Under the pieces are notes generated by a model. That model was not told the origin of the DNA. It searched no databases and saw only the letters and a program-made list of their open reading frames with translations. 64,000 nucleotides of DNA from Bog-756 sp963701325 (lineage in GTDB: Bacteria; Actinomycetota; Acidimicrobiia; Acidimicrobiales; RAAP-2): positions 2,604,001 through 2,668,000 of the forward strand of contig OY969604.1 of NCBI GenBank assembly GCA_963701325.1. The letters run 5' to 3'. This document shows, one piece after another, positions 32,177 to 43,835 of this stretch (the first letter of the stretch is position 1; every line of letters starts with the position of its first letter). Position numbers and translations under genes: made by a program.

Positions 32177-32839
32177 TCAGGACCCGACCAGCAGGCGCTG
32201 TACCTCGTCCTCGGCGTCGGCGGTGACCAGAGCCAGCACTTCGTCGCCGATCGCCAGTCGGGTGTCGCCGCGGGGGACGATGAGCCGGTCGCCGCGGACG
32301 ACGGCGACCACGGTCGCGTCGCGGGGGACGCCGAGATCGGCGATGGTCGAGCCCGCGGCAGGGGAGTCGTCTGCCAGGGTCACCTCGACCAGGTGTGCAT
32401 TGCCCCCCTCGAAGCGGAGGAGCCGGACCAGACTGCCCACCGAGACCGCCTCCTCGACCAGGGCGGTGAGCAGCTGGGGTGTCGACACCGAGACGTCGAC
32501 ACCCCAGGACTCGGTGAACAACCATTGGTTCTTCGGATGGTTGACCCGGGCGACCACCCGGGGGACGGCGAACTCCTGCTTGGCGAGCAGGGAGACCACG
32601 AGGTTGTCCTCGTCGTCTCCGGTTGCGGCAACCACCACATCGACCGTCGCGAGGCCCGCCGCGTCGAGAGAGGCCACCTCGCAGGCGTCGGCCACCACCC
32701 AGGTGATGTCGAGGGAGCTCCGGATCCGTTCGACGAGGTCGGGGTCCCGCTCGATGAGCAGCACGTCGTGCCCCCCGGCGTGCAGGTCTGCGGCGATGGC
32801 CGTTCCGACGCTGCCGGCGCCGGCGATGGCGACCTTCAT
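32177..32839 (-). CDS. TrkA-type potassium uptake regulator (CeoC-like)
   Basis: 220 residues. The N-terminal Rossmann RCK domain starts VAIAGAGSVGTAIAADLHAGG with an acidic strand-2 end (LLIERD), and a TrkA-C domain begins near residue 135. It binds NAD(H) and gates or assembles on K+ transporters. The ATG overlaps the stop of the preceding TrkA-like gene (ATGA). Paired TrkA proteins divergent from an APC-type permease match the ceoB-ceoC/Rv2690c arrangement of mycobacteria, known from memory. Confidence 0.88.
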   Translation of the reverse strand: MKVAIAGAGSVGTAIAADLHAGGHDVLLIERDPDLVERIRSSLDITWVVADACEVASLDAAGLATVDVVVAATGDDEDNLVVSLLAKQEFAVPRVVARVNHPKNQWLFTESWGVDVSVSTPQLLTALVEEAVSVGSLVRLLRFEGGNAHLVEVTLADDSPAAGSTIADLGVPRDATVVAVVRGDRLIVPRGDTRLAIGDEVLALVTADAEDEVQRLLVGS

Positions 32840-33528
32840 GCCCGCTTCTCGATCAGTGGCGCCGGCCCGGCGCTCCCGCGCAACCGGGTCCGGAGCCGCT
32901 CGAGGGCGCCTGTCGTGACCATCAGGTGGAGGACGTCACCGTCCTGGCCCACGAGGTCCCCGATGTCGAGGCGGGCGACGCCGGCCCGGGTGACCGCCAC
33001 CAGGGTGACCTCGCCGGGAACGGAGAGCTCGGTGAGTCGCTTGCCTGCCCACCGCTCGGGCAGCTCGCGCTCGACGAGGGTGAGCGCGCTGGTCGGATCG
33101 GACCACTCGCCCTCCACCTCGTCGGGCAGCAGCCGGCGCCGGACCTGGTCGATCGTCCACGACACGGTGGCGACGGTGGCGATGCCCAGTCTGAGGTAGA
33201 TCTGAGCGCGGCGGGGATCGTAGATCCGTGCCACCACGTGGGGGATCTCGTAGGTCTCCCGTGCGATGCGCGCGGTCAGGATGTTCGAGTTGTCGCCGCT
33301 GGTCACTGCGGCGAGTGCGGACGCGCTCGGCGCGCCGGCCTCCTCGAGGTGGTCACGGTCGAAGCCGGAGCCGATCACCGTGGACCCGGACCACCCGGCG
33401 GGAAGCCGTCGGAAGGCCCGCGGGTTCCGGTCGATGATGGCCACCGAGTGCCCCTGTGCCACGAGCCCGACGCCGAGTCCGGAACCCACCCGGCCGCAGC
33501 CGACGATGACGATATGCACGGGTTCCAT
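32836..33528 (-). CDS. TrkA-type potassium uptake regulator (CeoB-like)
   Basis: About 230 residues: HIVIVGCGRVGSGLGVGLVAQGHSVAIIDRNP is the RCK Rossmann motif. A central SGDNSNILTARIARETYEIPHVVARIYDP block is typical of TrkA-N, and a TrkA-C half follows. ATG 33528 or the GTG three codons later are both possible, and neither has a good Shine-Dalgarno. It is the first gene of the CeoB-CeoC-HAD operon and divergent from the permease, which it probably controls. Confidence 0.87.
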   Translation of the reverse strand: MEPVHIVIVGCGRVGSGLGVGLVAQGHSVAIIDRNPRAFRRLPAGWSGSTVIGSGFDRDHLEEAGAPSASALAAVTSGDNSNILTARIARETYEIPHVVARIYDPRRAQIYLRLGIATVATVSWTIDQVRRRLLPDEVEGEWSDPTSALTLVERELPERWAGKRLTELSVPGEVTLVAVTRAGVARLDIGDLVGQDGDVLHLMVTTGALERLRTRLRGSAGPAPLIEKRA

Positions 33529-33644
33529 GCAACACGCATCGTCGGATGCGCACAACTCTTGAGCCATCCGGCCGCGGTTTGCCCCGACCGGCCGGGGTCC
33601 CGGGGGCGCACAGGCACGATGGGGCCCCGTGCTTTACTGAAGGG

Positions 33645-36125
33645 GTGGACCCGACCGTGACCGGCACCGGGGACCAGGCGACCTCCGAAGTGCCACCGTC
33701 CCGGGAACCGGCGCCCACCGGGGAACGGGCCGTGCCGTCTCGGATGAGGCCGGCGGCGCAGGTGCAGGCCGGGGTCGACCTGCCCGAGACGCTCCGGTAC
33801 CGGCTCAAGAACCGGCTGCTCGGGCCGCCGATCGCCTCGGACCGGCAGACCTCGGAGCGACTCGGGAAACCGACCGCGCTGGCGGTCCTGTCCTCCGACG
33901 TGATCTCCTCCTCGGCCTACGCGACCGAGCAGATGCTGATCCCTCTGGTGATCGCGGTGGGCGTGGCTGCCTACTCCCTCGTCATCCCGGTGACCATCGG
34001 CGTCGTCTTCGTGCTCCTCTTCGTCACCCTCTCCTACCTCGAGGTGGTCAAGGTCTACACGAAGGCCGGAGGTGCCTACGTGGTGGCGAGGGAGAACTTC
34101 GGGCTCACCATCGCCCAGATCGCGGCCATGTCCCTTCTCATCGATTACACCCTGACGGTGGCCGTGTCGGTGGCCGCCGGTGTGTCGGCCATCACCTCGG
34201 TCTTCCCGGGGCTGCGGCCGCACACCACGCAGATCGCCATCGCCCTCGTGATCCTCCTGGCGTACGGGAACCTGCGGGGCATCCGCGAGGCCGGCCGGGT
34301 CTTCGCCGTCCCGACCTACTTCTTCATCGTCAACATGGTGGCCCTCATGGCCGCGGGGCTCTACCGGGCCCTCGACGGCAGCCTCCACGCCCACGCCATC
34401 GTCGGGCAGGGCACCGCGGGGAACCCGACCGTCCACATCGGTGGCGCAGGGAGCGGCCTGCTCTACGGGGCCACCATCTTCGTGGTCCTGCGGGCCTTCG
34501 CCTCAGGGGGATCGGCCCTCACCGGCACCGAGGCCATCTCCAACGGTGTGAGCATCTTCCGTCGTCCCGAGTCCCGCAACGCCCGGATCACCATGGTCCT
34601 CATGGCCGTGATCCTCGGCTCGCTCGTGCTCGGGGTCTCGCTGCTGGCCTCGGTCACCCACCCGGTGCCCTACGAGTCGGGCACGCCCACCGTCATCTCC
34701 CAGATCGCCAAGTTCGTCTACGGCACGAGCGGCCTCGGCAATGTCTTCTACGGCATGCTCCAGGTGGGGACCACACTCATCCTGATCCTTGCGGCGAACA
34801 CGAGTTTCACCGGCTTTCCGTTCCTCGCGAGCTTCGCCGCCGAGGACTCCTACCTGCCGCGCCAGCTCACCAAGCGCGGCCACCGGCTGGTGTTCTCGAC
34901 CGGCATCATCGTCCTGACCGCGGTCTCCATCATCCTGTTGTGGATCACCCAGGCCAAGGTCGACAAGCTCATCCCCCTGTACGCCATCGGGGTGTTCACC
35001 GGCTTCACCATGGCCGGGGCCGGCATGGCCAAGTACCACCTCACCCACAAGGAGGATCACTGGCGCCGCCGGCTGGCCATCAACGGCACAGCCTCGGTGC
35101 TCTCCTTCATCGTCCTCATCATCATCGCCGTGTCCAAGTTCACCGAGGGGGCATGGGTGATCCTCATCATCCTCCCCCTCGGGGTGGTCATCCTCCTGCG
35201 CCTCCACCACCAGTACATGAACGAGGAGCGCCAACTGGAGGTCGGAGCGGCCGAGGCGGCAGAGGCGCCGGTGCTCAACCGCCACGTGGTGGTCGTGCTG
35301 GTCGATCGCCTGGACATGGCCACGGCACGCGCCCTCCAGTACGCACGGACCCTGCATCCCGACGAGCTCCGGGTGGTCCACTTCTCGCTCGACTCCAAGG
35401 CCTCGGCCGAGCTCGAGGACGAGTGGCGTCGTCTCGGGCTCACCCAGCTCCCCCTCGACATCGAGGAGTGCGAAGACAGGAGGCTGACCCGGGCCGCGCT
35501 CGAGCTGGCAGCGGAAACAGTGGCCGACGGCGAGACCGAGCTCTCCTTCCTCCTCCCCCGCCGTGGATTCGCCGGCGGGTGGCAGCGCCTGCTCCACGAC
35601 GCGACGGCAGACGACATCGCGGCAGCGGTGAGCCAGCTCGCGCACGTCAATGCGACCGTCGTCCCCTACCAGCTGACCGGAGGCTGGCTCTCGCGACGAC
35701 GCGAATGGCGTCGTCGGCCGGATGTGGGAGGGCGGCCGGGCGTGGGATCCCGCTCGGCCGATCGTGCGCACGACCGGGAAGCCGCGGCGCGGGCATTGTT
35801 CGACCGGCAGGCCTTCGGCGAGCGCGCCCGGGGTACCATCCCGATCAGCGACGCCGAGTGGCGGAAGCGGGTCCGGGTGGCGGGGCGGGTCAAGTCGGTG
35901 CGGGTCCAGCCCCGGGCGGGGACAGCCAATCTCGAGTGTGTCCTGGCGGACGAGAGCGGGAAGCTCCTCCTCGTGTTCCAGGGCCGGCGCCGCATCCCGG
36001 GCATCCAGCCCGGAGCCCGCCTGGTCGTCGAGGGGATGGTCGGGGACTGGGCCCGCCGCCAGGCCATCCTCAACCCCGACTACGAGCTCATCGCCGGCTC
36101 CGAGGCCGAGGTCGAGCCGGTCTGA
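33645..36125 (+). CDS. APC-family permease with C-terminal OB-fold domain
   Basis: About 826 residues. After a polar N-terminus, residues ~60-520 give about 12 membrane helices with the APC signature LAVLSSDVISSSAYATEQML and SSTALTGTEAISNGV-like ALTGTEAISNGVSIF. These families carry amino acids or K+. A cytosolic region of ~200 residues follows (RHVVVVLVDRLDMATARALQYARTL, universal-stress-like). The last ~85 residues form a separate beta-rich domain (VRVAGRVKSVRVQPRAG ... LVVEGMVGDW) that reads as an OB fold. The frame is continuous with no stop. GTG start after TTTACT six nt upstream. Divergent from CeoB/CeoC, so K+ transport control is likely. Confidence 0.85.
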   Translation: MDPTVTGTGDQATSEVPPSREPAPTGERAVPSRMRPAAQVQAGVDLPETLRYRLKNRLLGPPIASDRQTSERLGKPTALAVLSSDVISSSAYATEQMLIPLVIAVGVAAYSLVIPVTIGVVFVLLFVTLSYLEVVKVYTKAGGAYVVARENFGLTIAQIAAMSLLIDYTLTVAVSVAAGVSAITSVFPGLRPHTTQIAIALVILLAYGNLRGIREAGRVFAVPTYFFIVNMVALMAAGLYRALDGSLHAHAIVGQGTAGNPTVHIGGAGSGLLYGATIFVVLRAFASGGSALTGTEAISNGVSIFRRPESRNARITMVLMAVILGSLVLGVSLLASVTHPVPYESGTPTVISQIAKFVYGTSGLGNVFYGMLQVGTTLILILAANTSFTGFPFLASFAAEDSYLPRQLTKRGHRLVFSTGIIVLTAVSIILLWITQAKVDKLIPLYAIGVFTGFTMAGAGMAKYHLTHKEDHWRRRLAINGTASVLSFIVLIIIAVSKFTEGAWVILIILPLGVVILLRLHHQYMNEERQLEVGAAEAAEAPVLNRHVVVVLVDRLDMATARALQYARTLHPDELRVVHFSLDSKASAELEDEWRRLGLTQLPLDIEECEDRRLTRAALELAAETVADGETELSFLLPRRGFAGGWQRLLHDATADDIAAAVSQLAHVNATVVPYQLTGGWLSRRREWRRRPDVGGRPGVGSRSADRAHDREAAARALFDRQAFGERARGTIPISDAEWRKRVRVAGRVKSVRVQPRAGTANLECVLADESGKLLLVFQGRRRIPGIQPGARLVVEGMVGDWARRQAILNPDYELIAGSEAEVEPV

Positions 36126-36499
36126 CCCGGCGGGATGATCCGGGGCCGCCGGCCGCGGGCGTGCCGGAGAGCGGTCGCGGATCGGCCCCCTGGTGTGCTT
36201 CCTTGCCCCTGACCCCCATTTGTCGCTATCTTCTGGCCCCATTGCCGGGAACGGCGCGACCTGCGGGTTCGCCACGGTGGTCGGCCGGACGGCCGCGGCG
36301 TCGCAGGGGGCCTTGCCCTTCGCGTGCTGCGGTCGATCGCGGCAGGACTGCCGGTCGGCGAGTGACCATGACCCCACCGTGACCCGACCATGACCAGAAT
36401 GAGGCAGTACAGCAGCCAGCGGCAGGCAATGAGCCGGCGGCACACAATCACTAATTAGTCAGTATCCGAACACGCAGCACACCGAAGGGAGCCACTCAG
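36126..36499. other. 374-bp hppA upstream region, no gene
   Basis: The stretch holds a candidate promoter TTGCCC-18-TATCTT (36203-36232) and a 10-bp palindrome ACTAATTAGT (36450-36459), an AT-rich island in GC-rich DNA. If that promoter is used, the hppA leader would be ~260 nt, long enough for a structured regulatory RNA, but I recognise no known riboswitch. Confidence 0.4.
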
Positions 36500-38863
<2,364 letters not shown>

Positions 38864-38952
38864 GCGCGGAGGCTGCCCGGGGCGCCTCCTGCGCCGCGCC
38901 ATGAAGCCCCAGCTCACCGCTCCTGACCGGCCACGGTGGGCCGTGGGCTGGG

Positions 38953-38981
38953 TTGACAAGGCCGCATCCCACCGTTAACCC
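38953..38981 (+). promoter_or_regulatory. Candidate topA promoter TTGACA-17-TAACCC
   Basis: A perfect -35 TTGACA (38953-38958) and TAACCC (38976-38981) with 17-nt spacing. Transcription would begin within a few bases of the ATG at 38995, which supports that ATG as the true topA start. Confidence 0.5.
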
Positions 38982-38994
38982 TGTGCCCACAGCC

Positions 38995-41925
38995 ATGCCT
39001 CCCACGGACCTGACGGAGACGCCTCCAGACGACCTCGACCTCGACACCGACGACGGTGCCGCCGGGGGACGCGCGGGGTGGGGGGAAACCCCTGGTCATC
39101 GTCGAGTCGCCTGCCAAGGCCAAGACGATCGCCGGCCTGTTGGGCCCGGGCTACGTGGTCGAGTCCTCCATCGGCCACATCCGGGACCTCCCCCGCAGCG
39201 CGGCCGAGGTGCCCGCGGCGTTCAAGGGCGAGCCCTGGTCGCGTCTCGGGGTGGACGTCGACAACGGCTTCAAGCCGCTCTACGTGATCCCCGCCGACAA
39301 GAAGGCCCAGGTGGCCAAGTTGCGCAAGCTCGCGGCGGGGCCAGCGAGGTCTATCTGGCCTCTGACGAGGACCGGGAGGGCGAGTCGATCGCGTGGCACC
39401 TCCTCCAGGTGCTCTCGGAGGTGCTCTCGCCGAGTGTGCCGGTCAAGCGGATGGTATTCCACGAGATCACCCGACCGGCCATCGAACGCGCGGTGCAGGA
39501 ATGGCGCACGGTCAACGACAAGCTGGTCGACGCTCAGGAGACCCGCCGGATCCTCGATCGCCTCTACGGCTACGAGGTCTCCCCGGTCCTCTGGAAGAAG
39601 ATCATGCCCCGGCTGTCCGCCGGTCGGGTCCAGAGCGTGGCCACCCGGATGGTGGTGGTCCGGGAGCGCGAGCGCATGGGCTTCCGCTCGGCCGGCTGGT
39701 GGGGGATCGACGCCGCGTTCACCCCCATGGGCGCCACCCCTGCCCCGGAGGGCGTCCCGGCGTCCTTTGTCGCCTCCCTGGTCTCCCTCGACGGTCGGCC
39801 GTTGGCCTCGGGCAGGGACTTCGACCAGTCCGGGGTCCTGGCCTCGCCGGGCAGCGTGGTCGTGCTCGGCGAGCCCGAGGCGCGGGCACTCGCCGCCGGT
39901 CTCGAGCACTCGCCCTTCACCGTCTCGTCGATGACCCACAAGCCGTTCCGCCGCTCGCCGGCCCCGCCGTTCATGACCTCGACCCTCCAGCAGGAAGCCG
40001 GCCGCAAGCTGCGGTTCAGCTCGAAGCGGGCCATGCAGATCGCCCAGCGCCTGTACGAGGACGGGTGGATCACCTACATGCGGACCGACTCGACCACCCT
40101 GTCGTCCGAGGCGCTCACTGCCGCCCGCTCCCAGGTCACCGCTCTCTACGGCCCCGAGTACGTACCCGCCCAGCCCAGGCGCTACGAACGCAAGGTCAAG
40201 AACGCCCAGGAGGCCCACGAGGCGATCCGTCCGGCCGGAGAGACGTTCCGCACACCCGACGAGGCTGCCCGGGCGCTCTCGGGTGACGAGTTCCGCCTCT
40301 ACGACCTCGTCTGGAAGCGGACCGTCGCCTCGCAGATGACCGACGCGACGGGGACGAGCGCCCAGGTCCGGCTCACCGGCAGATCGGAGGGCGACGGCGC
40401 CGTCCACGAGGCCGAGTTCTCTGCGTCGGGCAAGGTCATCGAGTTCCCCGGCTTCCTCCGGGCCTACGTCGAGGGGGAGGACGATCCGGAGGCCGAGCTG
40501 GCCGACCGCGAGGTGCACCTTCCCCCGATGGCCGAGGGGGACCCGGCCTCGGTGGCCGACCTCGAACCAGGGAGCCACGCCACCCAGCCGCCGGCCCGGT
40601 ACACCGAGGCCTCGCTGGTCAAGGCCATGGAGGATCTCGGGGTCGGCCGTCCGTCCACCTACGCCAGCGTGATCGCGACCATCCTCGACCGCGGGTACGT
40701 CTGGAAGAAGGGCACCGCCCTGGTGCCGTCCTTCACCGCCTTCGCGGTGGTCGGCCTCCTCGAGCGGTACTTCTCGTACCTCGTCGACTACGGCTTCACC
40801 GCGTCGATGGAGGACGACCTCGACGCGATCGCAGAGGCCCGGGAGGAGTCCCTCCCATGGCTGAGTCGCTTCTACTTCGGCGCTGCCGGCCCCGACGGGG
40901 GAACCGGCACCGGATCGGGTACAGCCGCGACAGGCAACGGGAGAGACGGTCACGACGGCCCGCTCCCGGCCGCACCCGGTGCGCTCGGGCTCAAGCGCGA
41001 AGTGGCCACCTACCTCGGCGAGATCGATGCCCGGGAGATCAACTCGATCCACATCGGGACGGGCGCCGCCGGCGAGGAGATCGTGGCCCGGGTGGGCCGG
41101 TACGGCCCCTACCTCCAGCGTGGCGAGGACCGGGTCTCGATCCCGGAGGACCTGGCTCCCGACGAGCTCACCCCAGAGAAAGCAGAGGCACTCCTCGAGG
41201 CGCCCTCGTCGGACCGGGTGCTCGGCCCCGATCCCGAGACCGGCCTCCCGGTCCAGGTCAAGGCCGGCCGCTTCGGTCCCTACGTCCAGCTCGGGGAGCT
41301 GGCCGAGGGCGGCCCCAAGCCCCGGACCTCGTCGTTGTTCGCTTCGATGTCGCCGGAGACGATGACGCTCGACGAGGCCCTCAGATTGCTCCGCATCCCG
41401 CGGGTCGTCGGGACCGACCCGGAGAGCGGCCAGGAGATCGTGGCCCACAACGGCAGGTTCGGCCCGTACTTGAAGAAGGGGACCGACACCCGAAGCCTTC
41501 AGACCGAGGACGCCCTGCTGACCGTCACCGTGGACGAGGCCCTGGCGCTGTTCGCCCAACCGAAGACCCGTGGGCGCAACGCGCGGGGACCGCTCCGCGA
41601 GATGGGTGCAGACCCCGACACCGGCCTGCCGATGACGGTCAAGGACGGCCGCTTCGGGCCGTATGTGACCGACGGGACCACCAACGCCTCGCTGCGACGG
41701 GGCGACGACATCGACGAGCTGACCGTCGAGCGGGCCTCGGAGCTGTTGGCCGAGCGACGTGCGGCGGGACCGTCGCAACGGACCGCCAAGAAGAAGGCGG
41801 CGGCGAAGAAGGCACCGGCCAAGAAGAAGGCAGCGGCGAAGAAGGCACCGGCCAAGAAGACGGCCGCCAAGAAGAAGGCCGTTGGGCAGAAGGCGGCAGC
41901 TGAGAGCGCCAGCGGCGACGAGTGA
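38995..41925 (+). CDS. topA: DNA topoisomerase I, frame interrupted twice
   Basis: Type IA topoisomerase of ~975 residues. Toprim domain PLVIVESPAKAKTIAGLLG and SDEDREGESIAW, breakage site GWITYMRTDSTTLS (catalytic Tyr), repeated C-terminal modules (GRFGPYVQ, GRFGPYLKK, GRFGPYVTDG) and a Lys-rich tail (AKKKAAAKKAPAKK) typical of actinobacteria. The frame changes twice. The acidic start (MPPTDLTETPPDD) is in frame 1, the toprim N-half in frame 2 after one extra G in the run at 39080-39085, and from ~39337-39341 (one missing G) the frame returns to 1. GTG 39056 is an alternative start that avoids the first shift. Both shifts sit in G runs and the gene is essential in relatives, so assembly error is the leading explanation. 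Confidence 0.85.
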   Translation: MPPTDLTETPPDDLDLDTDDGAAGGRAGWGETPGHRRVACQGQDDRRPVGPGLRGRVLHRPHPGPPPQRGRGARGVQGRALVASRGGRRQRLQAALRDPRRQEGPGGQVAQARGGASEVYLASDEDREGESIAWHLLQVLSEVLSPSVPVKRMVFHEITRPAIERAVQEWRTVNDKLVDAQETRRILDRLYGYEVSPVLWKKIMPRLSAGRVQSVATRMVVVRERERMGFRSAGWWGIDAAFTPMGATPAPEGVPASFVASLVSLDGRPLASGRDFDQSGVLASPGSVVVLGEPEARALAAGLEHSPFTVSSMTHKPFRRSPAPPFMTSTLQQEAGRKLRFSSKRAMQIAQRLYEDGWITYMRTDSTTLSSEALTAARSQVTALYGPEYVPAQPRRYERKVKNAQEAHEAIRPAGETFRTPDEAARALSGDEFRLYDLVWKRTVASQMTDATGTSAQVRLTGRSEGDGAVHEAEFSASGKVIEFPGFLRAYVEGEDDPEAELADREVHLPPMAEGDPASVADLEPGSHATQPPARYTEASLVKAMEDLGVGRPSTYASVIATILDRGYVWKKGTALVPSFTAFAVVGLLERYFSYLVDYGFTASMEDDLDAIAEAREESLPWLSRFYFGAAGPDGGTGTGSGTAATGNGRDGHDGPLPAAPGALGLKREVATYLGEIDAREINSIHIGTGAAGEEIVARVGRYGPYLQRGEDRVSIPEDLAPDELTPEKAEALLEAPSSDRVLGPDPETGLPVQVKAGRFGPYVQLGELAEGGPKPRTSSLFASMSPETMTLDEALRLLRIPRVVGTDPESGQEIVAHNGRFGPYLKKGTDTRSLQTEDALLTVTVDEALALFAQPKTRGRNARGPLREMGADPDTGLPMTVKDGRFGPYVTDGTTNASLRRGDDIDELTVERASELLAERRAAGPSQRTAKKKAAAKKAPAKKKAAAKKAPAKKTAAKKKAVGQKAAAESASGDE

Positions 41926-42545
41926 CCGTGGCCCGGGGCCGACTCATCGCGCTCGAGGGGATCGACGGCTGCGGAAAGACGACCCAGGCCCGTCTGCTCG
42001 CCGAGTGGCTCGGTGCGCTCTGTACGTTCGAGCCTGGGGCCACCTTGCTCGGGGCGTCCCTGCGTGCCCTGCTCCTCGATCCTGACCGCGATCCGGTCGA
42101 TGCACGGGCCGAGGCCCTCTTGCTCGCAGCCGACCGGGCTCAGCACGTGGCCGAGGTCATCGCACCGGCCTTGTCAGACGGGCGGTGGGTGGTGACCGAC
42201 CGCTATGTCGCGTCGACCGTTGCCTACCAGGGGTTCGGACGGGGTCTCGACCGCAACGGCCTCGACCGGCTGGCGGCATGGGCAGCCGGTGGGCTGCGAC
42301 CCGACCTCACCGTCCTGCTCGACCTGCCGGTCGCCGTGGCAACCTCCCGGCGGGCGGGATCGCGTGACGATCGGTTCGAGGCCGAGGGAGAGACCTTCCT
42401 CCAGCGGGTGGCCGACGGCTTCCGGGCCCTCGCCGCAGAGGGCCGCGATCCGTGGCTGGTGGTCGACGCCACCGATCCGGCCGAGGTCGTCGCCGCGACC
42501 ATCCGACAGGCGGTCCAAGCGCTGCCCGGCACAGACCTGTCGTGA
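41922..42545 (+). CDS. tmk: Thymidylate kinase
   Basis: 207 residues with P-loop LEGIDGCGKTTQARLLAEWL, the DRY-type motif VVTDRYVASTVAYQGFGRGLD and the LID region TSRRAGSRDDRFEAEGETF. It phosphorylates dTMP to dTDP. The GTG overlaps the topA stop by four bases, and holB follows within 8 bp, so topA-tmk-holB form a replication operon seen widely in actinobacteria. Confidence 0.93.
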   Translation: MTVARGRLIALEGIDGCGKTTQARLLAEWLGALCTFEPGATLLGASLRALLLDPDRDPVDARAEALLLAADRAQHVAEVIAPALSDGRWVVTDRYVASTVAYQGFGRGLDRNGLDRLAAWAAGGLRPDLTVLLDLPVAVATSRRAGSRDDRFEAEGETFLQRVADGFRALAAEGRDPWLVVDATDPAEVVAATIRQAVQALPGTDLS

Positions 42546-42552
42546 GGCTGCC

Positions 42553-43674
42553 GTGAGTCTCGACACCGACACGGCCGAGCAGCCTCCGGTCGCACGGCTC
42601 TTCGAAGGCGTCGTCGGCCAGGAGCGGGCCGTTGCGCAGCTGATGGCGGCGGCGCGTCGGCCGGTCCATGCCTACCTGCTCCACGGTCCGCCCGGTTCAG
42701 GGAAGCGGATGGCCGCCCGCGGTCTTGCCGCCGCCCTGCTCTGCCCCCGTGGGGGTTGCGGAACGTGCAACGTGTGCCGTCGAGCCCTCGCCGGCACCCA
42801 CCCCGACCTGGTGATGGTGGAGCGCTCCGGCGCGTCGCTGGACGTCGACGACGCGCGCACCATCAGCGCCCGCGCCCAACGCCACCCGCTCGAATCGGCG
42901 CGTCAGGTGCTGCTCGTCCCGGACGTCCACCTGGCAGTCAACGCCTCCCCCGCGTTGCTCAAGACCATCGAGGAGCCACCCCAGCCGACCGTCTTCGTGC
43001 TCCTCGCCGACGATCTCCCGCCCGGCCTGTCGACCGTCGTGAGCCGCTGCGTGCAGGTCCCCTTCGTGGCCGTGCCGTCGGCGGTCGTCGAGCGGTGGCT
43101 GATCGCGCAGGGTGTCGACGAGGAGACGGCCGGTTCGGTGGCGTCTGCCTCGGGAGGCAATCTCGACCGCGCCCGCCTGCTCGTGCAAGACCCGGGCTTC
43201 GGCGAGCGGCAGCGACTGTGGCAGTCGGTGCCCGGCCGGTTGGACGGAACCGGCGCGGCCGCCTCCCTGGCCGCCGAGGAGTTGCTCTCCCTCGCCGAGG
43301 GTGCCCTCGCTCCCCTGCGGGAGCAGCACGCGCACGAGCTCGCCACGCTCGAGGAACAGGCCGAGGCCACCGGGGCACGGGGTATCCCCGGGCGCAAACA
43401 GGTCGAGGACCGCCACAAACGGGAGGAGCGCCGGTGGCGGACCGACGACCTGCGGATGGGTCTGGCCGCCCTTGCCGGCGTCTACCGCGACCGCATGGTC
43501 GTGTCGATGTCCGGGGCACCCGCTCCGCGGTCGGCCGGGGAGGGGACCATGCGCAGGCAGACCGGGCGCGAGGCGACCGCCATCGAGAAGACGTCGGCCG
43601 CGCTCGGACGCAACGCGCAAGAGGGGCTCCTGCTCGAGGCGCTCATGGTCGAACTCTCGGGCCTGCTCGACTGA
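42553..43674 (+). CDS. holB: DNA polymerase III delta' subunit
   Basis: 373 residues of AAA+ clamp-loader type: LFEGVVGQERAVAQL, P-loop LHGPPGSGKRMAARGLAAALLC, zinc-knuckle cysteines CPRGGCGTCNVCRRA, and ALLKTIEEPPQPTVFVLLAD with a Ser-Arg-Cys arginine-finger site (VVSRCVQVPF). A long C-terminal helical domain follows. GTG start with GAGG five nt upstream; the larger upstream frame is an overlap with tmk and was discarded. Last gene before the tRNA-Thr locus. Confidence 0.9.
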   Translation: MSLDTDTAEQPPVARLFEGVVGQERAVAQLMAAARRPVHAYLLHGPPGSGKRMAARGLAAALLCPRGGCGTCNVCRRALAGTHPDLVMVERSGASLDVDDARTISARAQRHPLESARQVLLVPDVHLAVNASPALLKTIEEPPQPTVFVLLADDLPPGLSTVVSRCVQVPFVAVPSAVVERWLIAQGVDEETAGSVASASGGNLDRARLLVQDPGFGERQRLWQSVPGRLDGTGAAASLAAEELLSLAEGALAPLREQHAHELATLEEQAEATGARGIPGRKQVEDRHKREERRWRTDDLRMGLAALAGVYRDRMVVSMSGAPAPRSAGEGTMRRQTGREATAIEKTSAALGRNAQEGLLLEALMVELSGLLD

Positions 43675-43739
43675 CGAAGATCGGCCGGTCGTTCGATCGC
43701 TCCCGGGGCACGTCTCCGGTTCGGATAGCTTGGTGGCCC

Positions 43740-43785
43740 TCGCCTGGGTAGCTCAGTCGGTAGAGCAACGCACTCGTAATGCGTA
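43740..43785 (+). repeat. Left att copy: 5' half of tRNA-Thr with native promoter
   Basis: Identical over 46 bases to 55383-55428. It covers the acceptor 5' strand, D-arm and anticodon arm of tRNA-Thr but is followed by element DNA, so no functional tRNA forms here. A TAGCTT -10-like hexamer at 43726-43731 upstream is the original tRNA promoter, now driving into the element. Confidence 0.85.
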
Positions 43786-43835
43786 TGCAAAAATGGAGAA
43801 AGTGCAGGTGAGAGGTAATAACCGGAACATAACCG

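Noticed and set aside
34503..36443. 646-aa minus frame opposite the APC permease, and similar long minus frames at 21337-23604 and 59781-61616
   Set aside because: All are shadows of genes with clear families on the other strand; composition (Arg, Gly, His, Asp) is the usual mirror of GC-rich coding.
39280..41778. Very long open frame (832 aa) on the minus strand opposite topA
   Set aside because: High-GC codon bias leaves the opposite strand open; the plus strand has topoisomerase motifs and the minus translation has no recognisable domain and is Gly/Arg-rich.
38995..41925. Programmed ribosomal frameshifting in topA
   Set aside because: The two shifts are opposite, both in G runs and without a slippery heptamer plus pseudoknot that I can recognise; sequencing error is simpler.
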